Notes: generated by a model from the letters alone, not told the origin. Positions 1-6,811 are shown, counted from the first letter of the stretch. The stretch is DNA of 8,809 nt from Chitinophagales bacterium (GCA_013297585.1 JAAFHG010000136.1:1-8809), one strand, 5' to 3'. A program made the numbers and translations.

Positions 1-108
1 CAATAGTCAATAGTCAATAGTCAATAGTCAATAGTCAATAGTCAATAGTCAATAGTCAATAGTCAATAGTCAATAGTCAATAGTCAATAGTCAATAGTCA
101 ATAGTCAA
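1..108. repeat. Perfect heptamer tandem repeat (CAATAGT)n
   Basis: Fifteen complete copies of CAATAGT plus three further bases run without a mismatch from the window edge to 108, so the true array may be longer. Because 7 is not a multiple of 3, every reading frame on both strands passes through the same seven-codon cycle. The plus strand meets TAG and the minus strand TGA once every 21 bases, so the array cannot be translated in any frame. It lies 42 bases beyond the stop codon of the acyltransferase gene ending at 151, in the 3' flank of the sugar operon. Perfect copies imply recent expansion by slippage. Its function is unknown. Confidence 0.97.
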
Positions 109-150
109 CGAAAACTTTACCTGGCTTTACGCTGCATACCTGTGAAAAAT

Positions 151-612
151 TTATATCAATCTTAAAAACTTGGCGGGATTACCAGCATAAATACCAGCCT
201 TGGTGATACTTTTTGTAACCACAGCGCCGGCACCTATCACTACATTATCGCAAATAGACACAGGTAAAATAGTGGCATTACTGCCAATAGACACATGGTT
301 ACCAATGGTAGTAGCTTTCCATAATGATGTATCGGCACTTGCAGGGCCACCATTGGCAAACAAATCATTTACAAACATAACACCGTGGCCAATAAAACAA
401 TGATTTCCAATAGTTACTAGCTCACATATAAAACTGTGCGATTGAATTCTGCAGTATTCACCAATTGAAACTTGTTTTTGTATTTCTACAAATGGCCCTA
501 TAAAAGTATTACTACCAATACTACAGCCATATAGGTTTACAGGCTGTATTACGGTTACATTTTCGCCAAACAGAACGTCTTTAATAGCAATGGTTGATTC
601 TTTAAAAAACAT
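151..612 (-). CDS. Hexapeptide-repeat (left-handed beta-helix) acyltransferase, WlbB/WbpD-like
   Basis: This 153-residue protein is built almost entirely of imperfect hexapeptide repeats such as IGSNTF, IGEYCR, IGNHCF, IGNHVS and IGAGAV (about residues 32-132), which fold as a left-handed beta-helix trimer using acetyl- or acyl-CoA. The ending AGNPAKFLR is typical of sugar O/N-acetyltransferases. The stretch GVMFVND (77-83) resembles the region of WlbB/WbpD that carries a functional Asn, here N82. Those enzymes N-acetylate the 3-amino group of a UDP-2-acetamido-3-amino-uronate. Only 3 bases separate it from the WlbA-like gene upstream, so the two are surely co-transcribed, which supports this role. 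It is slightly shorter than typical WlbB. The family is certain. The substrate is inferred from context, and an O-acetyltransferase or a 4-amino-sugar N-acetyltransferase remains possible. Confidence 0.85.
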   Translation of the reverse strand: MFFKESTIAIKDVLFGENVTVIQPVNLYGCSIGSNTFIGPFVEIQKQVSIGEYCRIQSHSFICELVTIGNHCFIGHGVMFVNDLFANGGPASADTSLWKATTIGNHVSIGSNATILPVSICDNVVIGAGAVVTKSITKAGIYAGNPAKFLRLI

Positions 613-615
613 ATA

Positions 616-1635
616 CTAAAATTTATTTATAATAATAGCTGCTTTGTAAATCTTTTCAATAATCTCAACTGTTTTCATGGCGTCAAATGCAGTGGTGTAC
701 ATATCAGCACCGTTTTGAAGCACATCAATCACATTCGCATATACTTTATCGTGATTACTCATGCTGCCCACATAATTACCATAGTTATTGGCGATATTAC
801 CTTTAGGCAAATTATCTATTGAAAAATCTTGGATATTTTGATATTCTAGTTCGTTTAAGTATTGACCACCAATTTTCACGGTACCTTTTTCTGCAAAAAT
901 GGTTAGCGAGCCCTCCATATTTTTCTCGTAGCTATTAACTGTGTAATTAATCGTTCCAATAACCCCGTTATTAAACTCAAGTGCAATTACACCAGTATCT
1001 TCAAACTCAATAACGCCTTTGTGTGCTAAGTTTTTTGTGATTACTTGCACCTGCTTTACATCACCAATTAACCAATACAACAAATCTATGAAATGGCTGA
1101 ATTGGGTAAATAATGTACCGCCATCTAAAGCCAATGTACCTTTCCAAGAATTGTGGTAATAGTCGGAATTTCTGTTCCAAAAACAACTTAATTGAATACT
1201 GTAAACATTGCCTAACTTATTATTGTCTATCGCTTGTTTAACAGCTACTACAGGAGGATTATATCTATTTTGTTTGATGGCGAAAAGCAGCTTGTTAGCT
1301 TTATTAGCAGCTACAATCATTGCTTCACAATCGGCCACCGTAATAGCCATTGGTTTTTCTACCAATGCATGGCAACCTGCTTGTAATACTTGAATGGCGT
1401 GTATTGCATGCAACCCATTTGGTGTACAAATAGCAACTACATCAATTGTTGTTTCATTTGAAAGTAATACTGAAATATCTGTGTAATAATTAACACTATA
1501 AAACTCTGCAAACGCTTTGGCTTTAGCTTCCACAATATCACAAACTGCTACCAAATTACCTAGTTGTGCAATATGCTTTGCATGGCGTTCCGCAATTCTA
1601 CCACAACCAATAATAGCGAAGTTAATTTTTGTCAT
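616..1635 (-). CDS. wlbA: Gfo/Idh/MocA-family nucleotide-sugar dehydrogenase, WlbA-like
   Basis: The 339-residue protein has an N-terminal Rossmann fold with the NAD-binding turn IIGCGRIA (8-15), the family EKP motif (93-95, with K94 in the active site) and a C-terminal domain with DGG (171-173) and HFID (181-184, with the usual catalytic-region His). The stretch KQNRYNPP (121-128) and FWNR (152-155) are characteristic of WlbA/WbpB. Those enzymes oxidise C3 of UDP-N-acetylglucosaminuronate to the 3-keto sugar, which a PLP aminotransferase (WlbC/WbpE type) then aminates. The gene lies between the phosphatase gene (51-base gap) and the acyltransferase gene (3-base gap). The PLP aminotransferase is not in the window. 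No Shine-Dalgarno is visible, and the start is chosen because the Rossmann strand begins at once. Other Gfo/Idh/MocA sugars are possible, but the motifs favour WlbA. Confidence 0.85.
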   Translation of the reverse strand: MTKINFAIIGCGRIAERHAKHIAQLGNLVAVCDIVEAKAKAFAEFYSVNYYTDISVLLSNETTIDVVAICTPNGLHAIHAIQVLQAGCHALVEKPMAITVADCEAMIVAANKANKLLFAIKQNRYNPPVVAVKQAIDNNKLGNVYSIQLSCFWNRNSDYYHNSWKGTLALDGGTLFTQFSHFIDLLYWLIGDVKQVQVITKNLAHKGVIEFEDTGVIALEFNNGVIGTINYTVNSYEKNMEGSLTIFAEKGTVKIGGQYLNELEYQNIQDFSIDNLPKGNIANNYGNYVGSMSNHDKVYANVIDVLQNGADMYTTAFDAMKTVEIIEKIYKAAIIINKF

Positions 1636-1686
1636 TAGGGTATAAAACTAGGGCATGCAACCGATACACAATCTAAACCAAAAAAA

Positions 1687-2172
1687 TCAAGGCGCAATCT
1701 CTTCTAAAATCATGTCTATAAACTCTCTTACAGCACCTTCACCGCCATTTTTTTGTAAGTGAATAATACCTTGTATCGCTTTTACTTTTTTTGTTGCATT
1801 TGCTGGGCAAGCTGCTATCCCAACGGCTTTTAAAAGCTCAATGCAGTTCACGTCATCACCAATGTAGGCTACTTCTTGTATACTAATACCTTCTTTCTTG
1901 CAAATATCTAAGGCCGATTCTAACTTACCGCCAAAACCCTTGCCTTGATACAGATAATCCATTTTTAATTTGGCAGCTCTACGCTCTACCATTTTGGTAT
2001 TTTCAGTAGTTACAATACCTATTTTTATACCAGCTTTTTGAATTAAATTAAAGCCCATACCATCGTGGGTATTAAACTTCTTAAACTCGTCACCGCTTTC
2101 GGTGTAATACATACCTGCGTCTGTCATTACACCGTCTACATCACTTAAAAAAACCTTTATATTTTGAAACAT
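1687..2172 (-). CDS. KdsC-family (HAD C0) sugar-acid phosphatase, KDO-8-P or KDN-9-P type
   Basis: This 161-residue cytoplasmic phosphatase has the full cap-less HAD core: DVDGVMTD (nucleophile D11, acid D13), T55 of motif II, K83 of motif III and GDD (105-107, Mg-binding). The C-terminal GGEGAVRE (143-150) is the tail of the tetrameric KdsC family. Known members remove phosphate from 3-deoxy-octulosonate-8-P or from nine-carbon keto-acid 9-phosphates (KDN or sialic-type). After motif II the sequence reads TTEN rather than the TGR usual in KDO-8-P phosphatases, giving E57 and K68 at the spacing I recall for the specificity pair of Bacteroides KDN-9-P phosphatase. The position after GDDVN is Cys110 where KdsC has Asp. 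It sits 38 bases after the NusG-like gene and 51 before wlbA. The family is secure. The nine-carbon substrate is an inference. Confidence 0.88.
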   Translation of the reverse strand: MFQNIKVFLSDVDGVMTDAGMYYTESGDEFKKFNTHDGMGFNLIQKAGIKIGIVTTENTKMVERRAAKLKMDYLYQGKGFGGKLESALDICKKEGISIQEVAYIGDDVNCIELLKAVGIAACPANATKKVKAIQGIIHLQKNGGEGAVREFIDMILEEIAP

Positions 2173-2210
2173 TGATAATGCTTATTGATGGTAAATCTAT
2201 GATGAAGTAA

Positions 2211-2750
2211 TTAAACTGCTACCAATGCAGCGGTAGAAAATTCTACTACCATCACTTGACCCAATGTTTTCAATTGCACATATACTTTTCGCTTTCCAGT
2301 ACGTAATACTGTGCCTTCTTGGTCTTGAAACACACCATTATTTACACGCACTTTGGTATCCTGCTTAAAGCTATTGGCAGCTATAATATTGATACTTGCA
2401 CCAGTTTCGTCCAGATAACGTTTAATAACTTCAATTTCTTCATTTCTTATTACAGCTGGCTTACCTAAATAGTACACAAAGTTTAGTACACCATCAGTCA
2501 TGGCTACCTTCGTTCGCTCTGAAGCGTAGTTAATATTTACAAACACGTACGATTTAAAAAGCGGCTCTTCAATAATTTTTTTTCTATCGCTCCATTGTTT
2601 TTGCACCTTTTGTATAGGGCACCATACGTCAATTTCTTTTTTTAATAACGCAGTATTTACTTTTTTTTCCCAACGAGGTTTGGTATAAATAACAAACCAT
2701 TTTTTCTCTTCTTGGGTTGCGACTTCTATTATTTTTTCTGCTGTTTCCAT
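2211..2750 (-). CDS. NusG-paralogue transcription elongation factor (UpxY/RfaH-like)
   Basis: This 179-residue protein has an NGN domain (about 17-115), opening with WFVIYTKPRWEKKV and containing PLFKSYVFV (63-71), the hallmark of specialised NusG proteins. A C-terminal KOW-like domain follows (about 132-172, with VNNGVFQDQEGTV). NusG paralogues bind RNA polymerase and suppress pausing or termination. In Bacteroides, UpxY proteins are encoded first in capsule loci and act on their own operon. Here it likewise comes first, just before sugar genes on the same strand, so an operon-specific antiterminator is likely. Housekeeping NusG normally sits beside secE and ribosomal-protein genes, which are absent here. 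No UpxZ-like inhibitor gene follows, unlike many Bacteroides capsule loci. A promoter candidate lies about 43 bases upstream. The start has no Shine-Dalgarno, and the first 15 residues are a charged extension. Confidence 0.88.
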   Translation of the reverse strand: METAEKIIEVATQEEKKWFVIYTKPRWEKKVNTALLKKEIDVWCPIQKVQKQWSDRKKIIEEPLFKSYVFVNINYASERTKVAMTDGVLNFVYYLGKPAVIRNEEIEVIKRYLDETGASINIIAANSFKQDTKVRVNNGVFQDQEGTVLRTGKRKVYVQLKTLGQVMVVEFSTAALVAV

Positions 2751-2792
2751 AGTACCGTTTTTTTAGTAAACTTAGTCGGTATCAATTCTTTC

Positions 2793-2824
2793 CAAGAGTA
2801 GGGGCATTCTATTGGACTGGCAAT
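2793..2824 (-). promoter_or_regulatory. Candidate Bacteroidota promoter of the NusG-led sugar operon
   Basis: On the minus strand a -33-like ATTG (2821-2824) is followed by exactly 20 bases and then TACTCTTG (2793-2800). The latter matches the Bacteroidota -7 consensus TAnnTTTG at five of six fixed positions, and the spacing is the expected one. Transcription would start near 2787-2790, leaving a leader of roughly 40 bases before the ATG at 2750. A very A/T-rich stretch lies just upstream (about 2840-2860). This is a pattern match only. Confidence 0.5.
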
Positions 2825-2905
2825 TTAAGGTAGTTTATGGTTTAAAAAATTAAAAAAATAATGAGAGGGTAGATATATTTTATGAATCAGCACGATTTGA
2901 TTTAC

Positions 2906-2939
2906 AAAAAAGGCATTCACTGAAATGAATACCTTTTTT
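2906..2939 (-). terminator. Intrinsic terminator of prc (hairpin with U-tract, probably bidirectional)
   Basis: Two 14-base arms (2906-2919 and 2926-2939) pair completely, with a single G-U pair, around a 6-base loop. On the minus strand the stem ends in a run of six T. The hairpin begins 18 bases after the prc stop codon and so should terminate prc transcripts. Because the arms are A-rich on one side and T-rich on the other, it could also stop plus-strand transcription. It isolates prc from the sugar operon that starts about 110 bases further on. Confidence 0.85.
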
Positions 2940-2957
2940 AGAATAGTATAAAAATTA

Positions 2958-5108
2958 TTACTTAGTGGTAACTACAGGGTTTTGACTGGTTATCATGTTA
3001 CTAACAATTTTCACTGTTTCATTAATGTATAAATCAGTTTTTATTCTTTTTAACCAATCTTGATATACATCTTGCTTTGTTTTATAAGGATTATTGTAAA
3101 ACTTATCGTAATCGGGTTTTAATACTGCAATATCTAATGAATCTTTTAGTTTGATAAGGCTAGTAATTTGATTAGACGTTGCACGTAATTGCTTTTGTGC
3201 AGCTTTGTATTTGTCTATTTGCAAATTAATTGGCGCATCGTTGTTTTTTGCTAATTGCTCAACACTCGTTTTAATCAGATTAAAAGTAGTGTCGAACTTA
3301 ATTTTTTGATTCTCAGCGCTAATCACATTTGCAAAACCGTTGTAAGGTTGTATAGGTGCTTTGGTAATTTCATCCCAAGGCAAAGCTGATTTATTTTCTT
3401 TTTCTCTGTATTTAGATAACTCATAAATGTCTGGCAGTACAATATCAGATTCAACACCTTTTAGCTGTGTAGAACCGCCATTTACACGATAAAACTTTTG
3501 GAAGGTTAATTTAACTGAACCAAATTCTGTACGGTCTGAGAAATAATCTAATCTTTTACCTAAAGGCACGCTGCGCTGCACAGTGCCTTTACCATAAGTA
3601 GAGGTGCTGCCCACAATAATACCACGTTTATAATCTTGTATTGCTGCTGCAAAAATTTCGCTAGCACTTGCGCTAAACTCGTTTACCATTACTGCCAAAG
3701 GTCCATCGTACAAAACACTTTGGTCTCTATCATCCATTACCATGCTTTTACCATCTCTATCTCGCACTTGCACTACAGGGCCTTGTTTTATAAATAAGCC
3801 CACCATTTGTATTACTTCGTATAAAGAACCACCACCGTTGTTGCGCAAATCAATAACAATACCATCTACTTTTTCTTCTTTCAGTTTTACAACTTCTTTC
3901 GCCACATCTACGCTGCTTCTTGCACCTTTTGGATCTTCAAAATTTGCATAAAAATCAGGTAGCATAATGTACCCTATTTTCTTATCCCCATTTTTTACAA
4001 CAACGCTACGTGCAAAACCTTCGTCTTGTACAATTTCATCTCTTAAAATAGCGACTGTTTTATACGTGCCATCTGCTTTTTTTAAGGTTAGTTTTACCTC
4101 TGTACCTTTATTACCACGTATTAGTTTAACTGCATCCGTTACTTCATAACCAGAAATATCTACCATTTCATCTTTACCACCTTGACCCACTTTTACAATC
4201 ACATCATTCACCATTATTTCGCCGCTTTTAAATGCAGGCCCCCCTGGCACTAGGCTCATTATTTTAATACTACCATCCTGTTGCTCTTGCAATTGCGCAC
4301 CAATACCATAAAAACGACCGCTCATTTGCTCGTCAAACGCACGTTTTTCTACTGGTGCAAAATAATCTGAGTGCGGATCCATTGCATTAGTAATTACATT
4401 AATATAGGCATTAAAACGTTCATCTTCTGTAAACTTCACTTTTATGCGGTTGTAATTTCTATCCAACGCTCTTAATACACTGCTTCTTGCTTCAACTTCA
4501 AGCTGCGTATCGGTTTTATTAATGATGCTATCAACTTTGCTTTTGCTTCTATCTTCTTGCAAGTTAGTAAAACGCTCAAGGGTTAACAATTTCAAGCGTT
4601 TACGCCATCTATCTTTACGCTCGGCATCATTACTAGCATAGCCTATTTTTTTAGGGTCTGTCACCAAAGTTTCATCTACTTTAAAGTCAAATGGTTTAGA
4701 TAAAACATTTTTATAAATATTAATAACTTCTGTCGTTCTCTTGTCGTACATCGCATTAATAGCTGGCACAAACTTCAAATCAGAAGATGCTTTTATTTCA
4801 TCGTCAATATTGTTTTCGTACTTTTTTAAAGCATCAATATCCGATTTTAAAAACAAGCTCTTGTCACCATCAAGCTCTTCAATAAATTTTTTGAATACTA
4901 CTTTAGAAAAAGCGTCGTTTAAAGCCTTCGGGCTATAATGTTGCTCTTGTAACAACTGACCAATAGCAGCTAATAATTTTTGTTTTTGTGTGGTAGGCAC
5001 AGGATTTGGACTTACACCTCTAAATGCAAAAAATGCACCTGCAAACGCTAGTACTATAAAAAGCACCCAACCTTTTTTCTGTATCATAAAAGCAACAATT
5101 TTATTCAT
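2958..5108 (-). CDS. prc: Tail-specific (C-terminal processing) protease, S41A family
   Basis: This 716-residue protease acts in the periplasm or on the inner membrane and degrades proteins from their C-terminus. It has a hydrophobic N-terminal segment (about 14-29, signal or anchor, with no lipobox Cys), the Tsp N-terminal domain (about 40-240), a PDZ domain (about 258-345, GRFYGIGAQL onwards) that binds substrate tails, the S41 core (about 365-560) and a C-terminal DUF3340-type helical domain (about 565-705). The Ser/Lys dyad is S481 in FSASASEIF and K507 in TYGKGTVQ, with Q511 also conserved. Between Ser and Lys there is one residue more than in E. coli Tsp (26 against 25). Length fits the long Prc subfamily rather than short CtpA. 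A TAnnTTTG box sits 10 bases before the ATG. In E. coli, Prc trims PBP3 and controls a murein hydrolase; the substrates here are unknown. Confidence 0.95.
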   Translation of the reverse strand: MNKIVAFMIQKKGWVLFIVLAFAGAFFAFRGVSPNPVPTTQKQKLLAAIGQLLQEQHYSPKALNDAFSKVVFKKFIEELDGDKSLFLKSDIDALKKYENNIDDEIKASSDLKFVPAINAMYDKRTTEVINIYKNVLSKPFDFKVDETLVTDPKKIGYASNDAERKDRWRKRLKLLTLERFTNLQEDRSKSKVDSIINKTDTQLEVEARSSVLRALDRNYNRIKVKFTEDERFNAYINVITNAMDPHSDYFAPVEKRAFDEQMSGRFYGIGAQLQEQQDGSIKIMSLVPGGPAFKSGEIMVNDVIVKVGQGGKDEMVDISGYEVTDAVKLIRGNKGTEVKLTLKKADGTYKTVAILRDEIVQDEGFARSVVVKNGDKKIGYIMLPDFYANFEDPKGARSSVDVAKEVVKLKEEKVDGIVIDLRNNGGGSLYEVIQMVGLFIKQGPVVQVRDRDGKSMVMDDRDQSVLYDGPLAVMVNEFSASASEIFAAAIQDYKRGIIVGSTSTYGKGTVQRSVPLGKRLDYFSDRTEFGSVKLTFQKFYRVNGGSTQLKGVESDIVLPDIYELSKYREKENKSALPWDEITKAPIQPYNGFANVISAENQKIKFDTTFNLIKTSVEQLAKNNDAPINLQIDKYKAAQKQLRATSNQITSLIKLKDSLDIAVLKPDYDKFYNNPYKTKQDVYQDWLKRIKTDLYINETVKIVSNMITSQNPVVTTK

Positions 5109-5118
5109 AACAATACAT

Positions 5119-5126
5119 CAAATATA
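5119..5126 (-). promoter_or_regulatory. TAnnTTTG (-7) box upstream of prc
   Basis: The minus strand reads TATATTTG, a perfect match to the Bacteroidota -7 box, ending 10 bases before the prc ATG. A start of transcription a few bases downstream would leave a leader of only about 3-7 bases. No convincing -33 TTTG is found at the expected distance, so confidence is moderate. Confidence 0.4.
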
Positions 5127-5176
5127 AACCAATAACGGTTTAGGTAATTGATAAAGAAACGCTAAGATATAACAAT

Positions 5177-5200
5177 GGCAAATACCTAGTATTTATTGCC
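5177..5200. repeat. Short inverted repeat in the prc/ung divergent region
   Basis: GGCAAATAC (5177-5185) faces GTATTTATTGCC (5189-5200), which gives nine pairs with a 3-base bulge around a CTA centre. It lies between two divergent genes, where an operator would be expected. A weak hairpin in AT-rich DNA can arise by chance. There is no direct evidence of protein binding. Confidence 0.25.
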
Positions 5201-5251
5201 GTTTTTAGGTGATAAATAAAACTTGACTGTTCAACAAAGCCAATCATCAAC

Positions 5252-5259
5252 TACTTTCG
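5252..5259 (+). promoter_or_regulatory. Weak -7-like box upstream of ung
   Basis: TACTTTCG matches TAnnTTTG except for one base and ends 22 bases before the ung ATG at 5282. The nearest upstream TTG (5223-5225) is 26 bases away, too far for the usual 19-21 base spacer. It is the best plus-strand candidate in the intergenic region, but a weak one. Confidence 0.25.
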
Positions 5260-5281
5260 CCACTATTAAAACTAATGAGAT

Positions 5282-5971
5282 ATGGATGTAAAAATAGAAG
5301 CTAGCTGGAAAGACAGGCTAAAATCTGAGTTTACCAAACCGTACTTTTTGCAAGTAGCTACGCATTTAAAAACCGAGAAATTAACTGGCGCAACCATTTA
5401 CCCACCAGGACAAATGATTTTTAATGCCTTTACCCAAACACCATTTAACGAGGTAAAAGTGGTAATACTTGGGCAAGATCCTTATCATAATCCAGGACAA
5501 GCCATGGGCTTAAGTTTTAGTGTGCCTGATGGCGTGTCACCACCACCTTCGTTGGTAAATATTTATAAAGAATTGTATGCAGATATTGGCATGACAATAC
5601 CCAAAACAGGCAACCTTACCCATTGGGCAAAACAAGGTGTACTATTGCTAAATGCGATACTTACTGTAAGAGCAAACGAGCCTGCAAGTCACTCAAAAAT
5701 TGGGTGGATGCACTTTACAGACGCAGTGATTAAAAAAATATCTGACGAAAAAACCAATGTTGTATTTGTTTTGTGGGGCAAATTTGCTCAAGACAAGCAA
5801 GTACTTATAGATGCTACCAAACACCATATTCTTAAAGCAGCGCATCCATCGCCTTTAAGCGCATACAATGGTTTTTTCGGCTGCAAGCATTTTAGCAGAA
5901 TCAATCAATTATTAATGAAAGATGGCTTTGACCCAATAGATTGGAATTTGAGCCCGTCAAGCACTAACTAA
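5282..5971 (+). CDS. ung: Uracil-DNA glycosylase, family 1
   Basis: Ung cuts uracil from DNA as the first step of base-excision repair, removing deaminated cytosine and misincorporated dUMP. All family-1 signatures are present in 229 residues, the normal length. The water-activating loop is GQDPYH (64-69, catalytic D66, with Y68 excluding thymine). F79 stacks on the base, N124 in LLLNAILTV recognises uracil, and HPSPLSA (188-194, H188) is the DNA-intercalation and catalytic His loop. The N-terminus fits the family (ASWKDRLKSEF at 7-17), supporting the ATG at 5282; the ATG four bases later is out of frame. It is divergent from prc, and the PlsC-like gene follows after 10 bases, so the two are probably co-transcribed. 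That is a loose operon with no obvious functional link. Confidence 0.98.
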   Translation: MDVKIEASWKDRLKSEFTKPYFLQVATHLKTEKLTGATIYPPGQMIFNAFTQTPFNEVKVVILGQDPYHNPGQAMGLSFSVPDGVSPPPSLVNIYKELYADIGMTIPKTGNLTHWAKQGVLLLNAILTVRANEPASHSKIGWMHFTDAVIKKISDEKTNVVFVLWGKFAQDKQVLIDATKHHILKAAHPSPLSAYNGFFGCKHFSRINQLLMKDGFDPIDWNLSPSSTN

Positions 5972-5981
5972 ATATCATTTT

Positions 5982-6728
5982 ATGTCTGCAAAAAAAGATA
6001 ATATTTTCCTTGAAATTTTTGCCCGTATTTGGGCTTTTTGGGGGCTTTTAAGCTTTACAATTACGTTCTTAATTATTGTGATTCCAGCATTGGCTACCAA
6101 GCTTATTCCTAATCCAAAAGGTATGTATTGGTTTATAAAAGTATCACAGTTTTGGACGGGTACTTGGCTATACATGATTGGCTGTCCAATGAAAGTAGTT
6201 GGCAAACAACATTTTAAAAAAGGTAGCACTTATATTATTACTTACAACCACAATGCATTACTAGATGTACCATTATCAGCACCTTTTGTGCCTGGTGCCA
6301 ATCAAACAATTGCTAAAGATAGCTTTGCAAAAGTACCCATTTTTGGCTGGTTTTATGCCCGCGGGTCTGTATTGGTAAATAGAAAAAGTCTTATAAGTAG
6401 AAAGAAAAGTTACGACCTAATGAAAGCAGCTTTAAAACAAACTTTTCACATGTGTATTTATCCAGAAGGGTCTAGAAATAAAACCAACAAGCCACTAGCA
6501 CCTTTTCATGATGGCGCTTTTAAACTAGCTGTCGATACACAAAATGCCATCATGCCTTCACTTATTTTTGGCACAAGAGAAGCCATGCCTATTCATAAAA
6601 CATTTTACTTATTGCCAAAGAAATTAGAAATACATTTTCTTCCGCCAATTGAAGCTGGTACAGATGCTGAGGTTTTAAAGCAAAAAGTGTATGAAACGAT
6701 GTGGAATTATTATGAAAGTAGAGCTTAG
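5982..6728 (+). CDS. PlsC-family lysophospholipid acyltransferase (1-acylglycerol-3-phosphate acyltransferase-like)
   Basis: This 248-residue inner-membrane protein probably transfers an acyl chain to lysophosphatidic acid, giving phosphatidic acid for phospholipid synthesis. One hydrophobic segment (about 18-41) precedes the catalytic domain. The acyltransferase blocks appear in order: NHNALLD (89-95, the HX4D dyad H90/D95), GSVLVNR (128-134, glycerol-phosphate binding), YPEGSRN (160-166) and MPSLIFG (191-197, the conserved Pro block). The gene starts 10 bases after the ung stop on the same strand. An A/T-rich leader with no Shine-Dalgarno precedes the ATG. Bacteroidota often carry several PlsC-like proteins, including ones that acylate other lipids such as ornithine lipids, so the exact substrate is not certain. 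Confidence 0.9.
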   Translation: MSAKKDNIFLEIFARIWAFWGLLSFTITFLIIVIPALATKLIPNPKGMYWFIKVSQFWTGTWLYMIGCPMKVVGKQHFKKGSTYIITYNHNALLDVPLSAPFVPGANQTIAKDSFAKVPIFGWFYARGSVLVNRKSLISRKKSYDLMKAALKQTFHMCIYPEGSRNKTNKPLAPFHDGAFKLAVDTQNAIMPSLIFGTREAMPIHKTFYLLPKKLEIHFLPPIEAGTDAEVLKQKVYETMWNYYESRA

Positions 6729-6735
6729 ATAATTT

Positions 6736-6802
6736 ACCACATAGGCATGTAGACACATAAGAAAATAGCTAGAAGAACTATGTGTCTTTGTGTCTATGTG
6801 GT
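6736..6802. repeat. Long imperfect palindrome between convergent genes (possible bidirectional terminator or dispersed element)
   Basis: The 24-base arms 6736-6759 and 6779-6802 are inverted copies with four mismatches, all in the middle of the arm, around a 19-base centre. The outer nine bases, ACCACATAG against CTATGTGGT, pair perfectly, as do the inner nine. Within each arm the theme ACACATA/CACATAG recurs, so the arm itself is repetitive. It fills nearly all of the 83 bases between the stops of the PlsC-like gene and rsmG. I recall similar ACCACATAG-type palindromes in intergenic DNA of other Bacteroidota, but cannot check that here. There is no clean T-tract. Its role is unknown. Confidence 0.75.
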
Positions 6803-6811
6803 GAAAAGATA

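Noticed and set aside
1..108. CRISPR array
   Set aside because: The units are 7 bases long and contiguous with no spacers, so this is a simple tandem repeat.
200..403. Possible plus-strand small gene
   Set aside because: It is antisense to the hexapeptide repeats of the acyltransferase; the low complexity of the repeats keeps the opposite frame open.
2229..2236. ops/JUMPstart-like AGCGGTAG near the NusG-like gene
   Set aside because: It lies inside the 3' end of the coding region and on the strand opposite to the operon, and it matches only part of the element, so it cannot act as the recruitment site.
2211..2750. Housekeeping nusG
   Set aside because: No secE, rplK or rplA neighbours are present, and it is followed directly by sugar-biosynthesis genes, as with UpxY-type paralogues.
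5975..6229. Possible minus-strand gene of 84 codons
   Set aside because: It lies almost wholly antisense to the well-supported PlsC-family gene and its translation resembles no domain I recognise.
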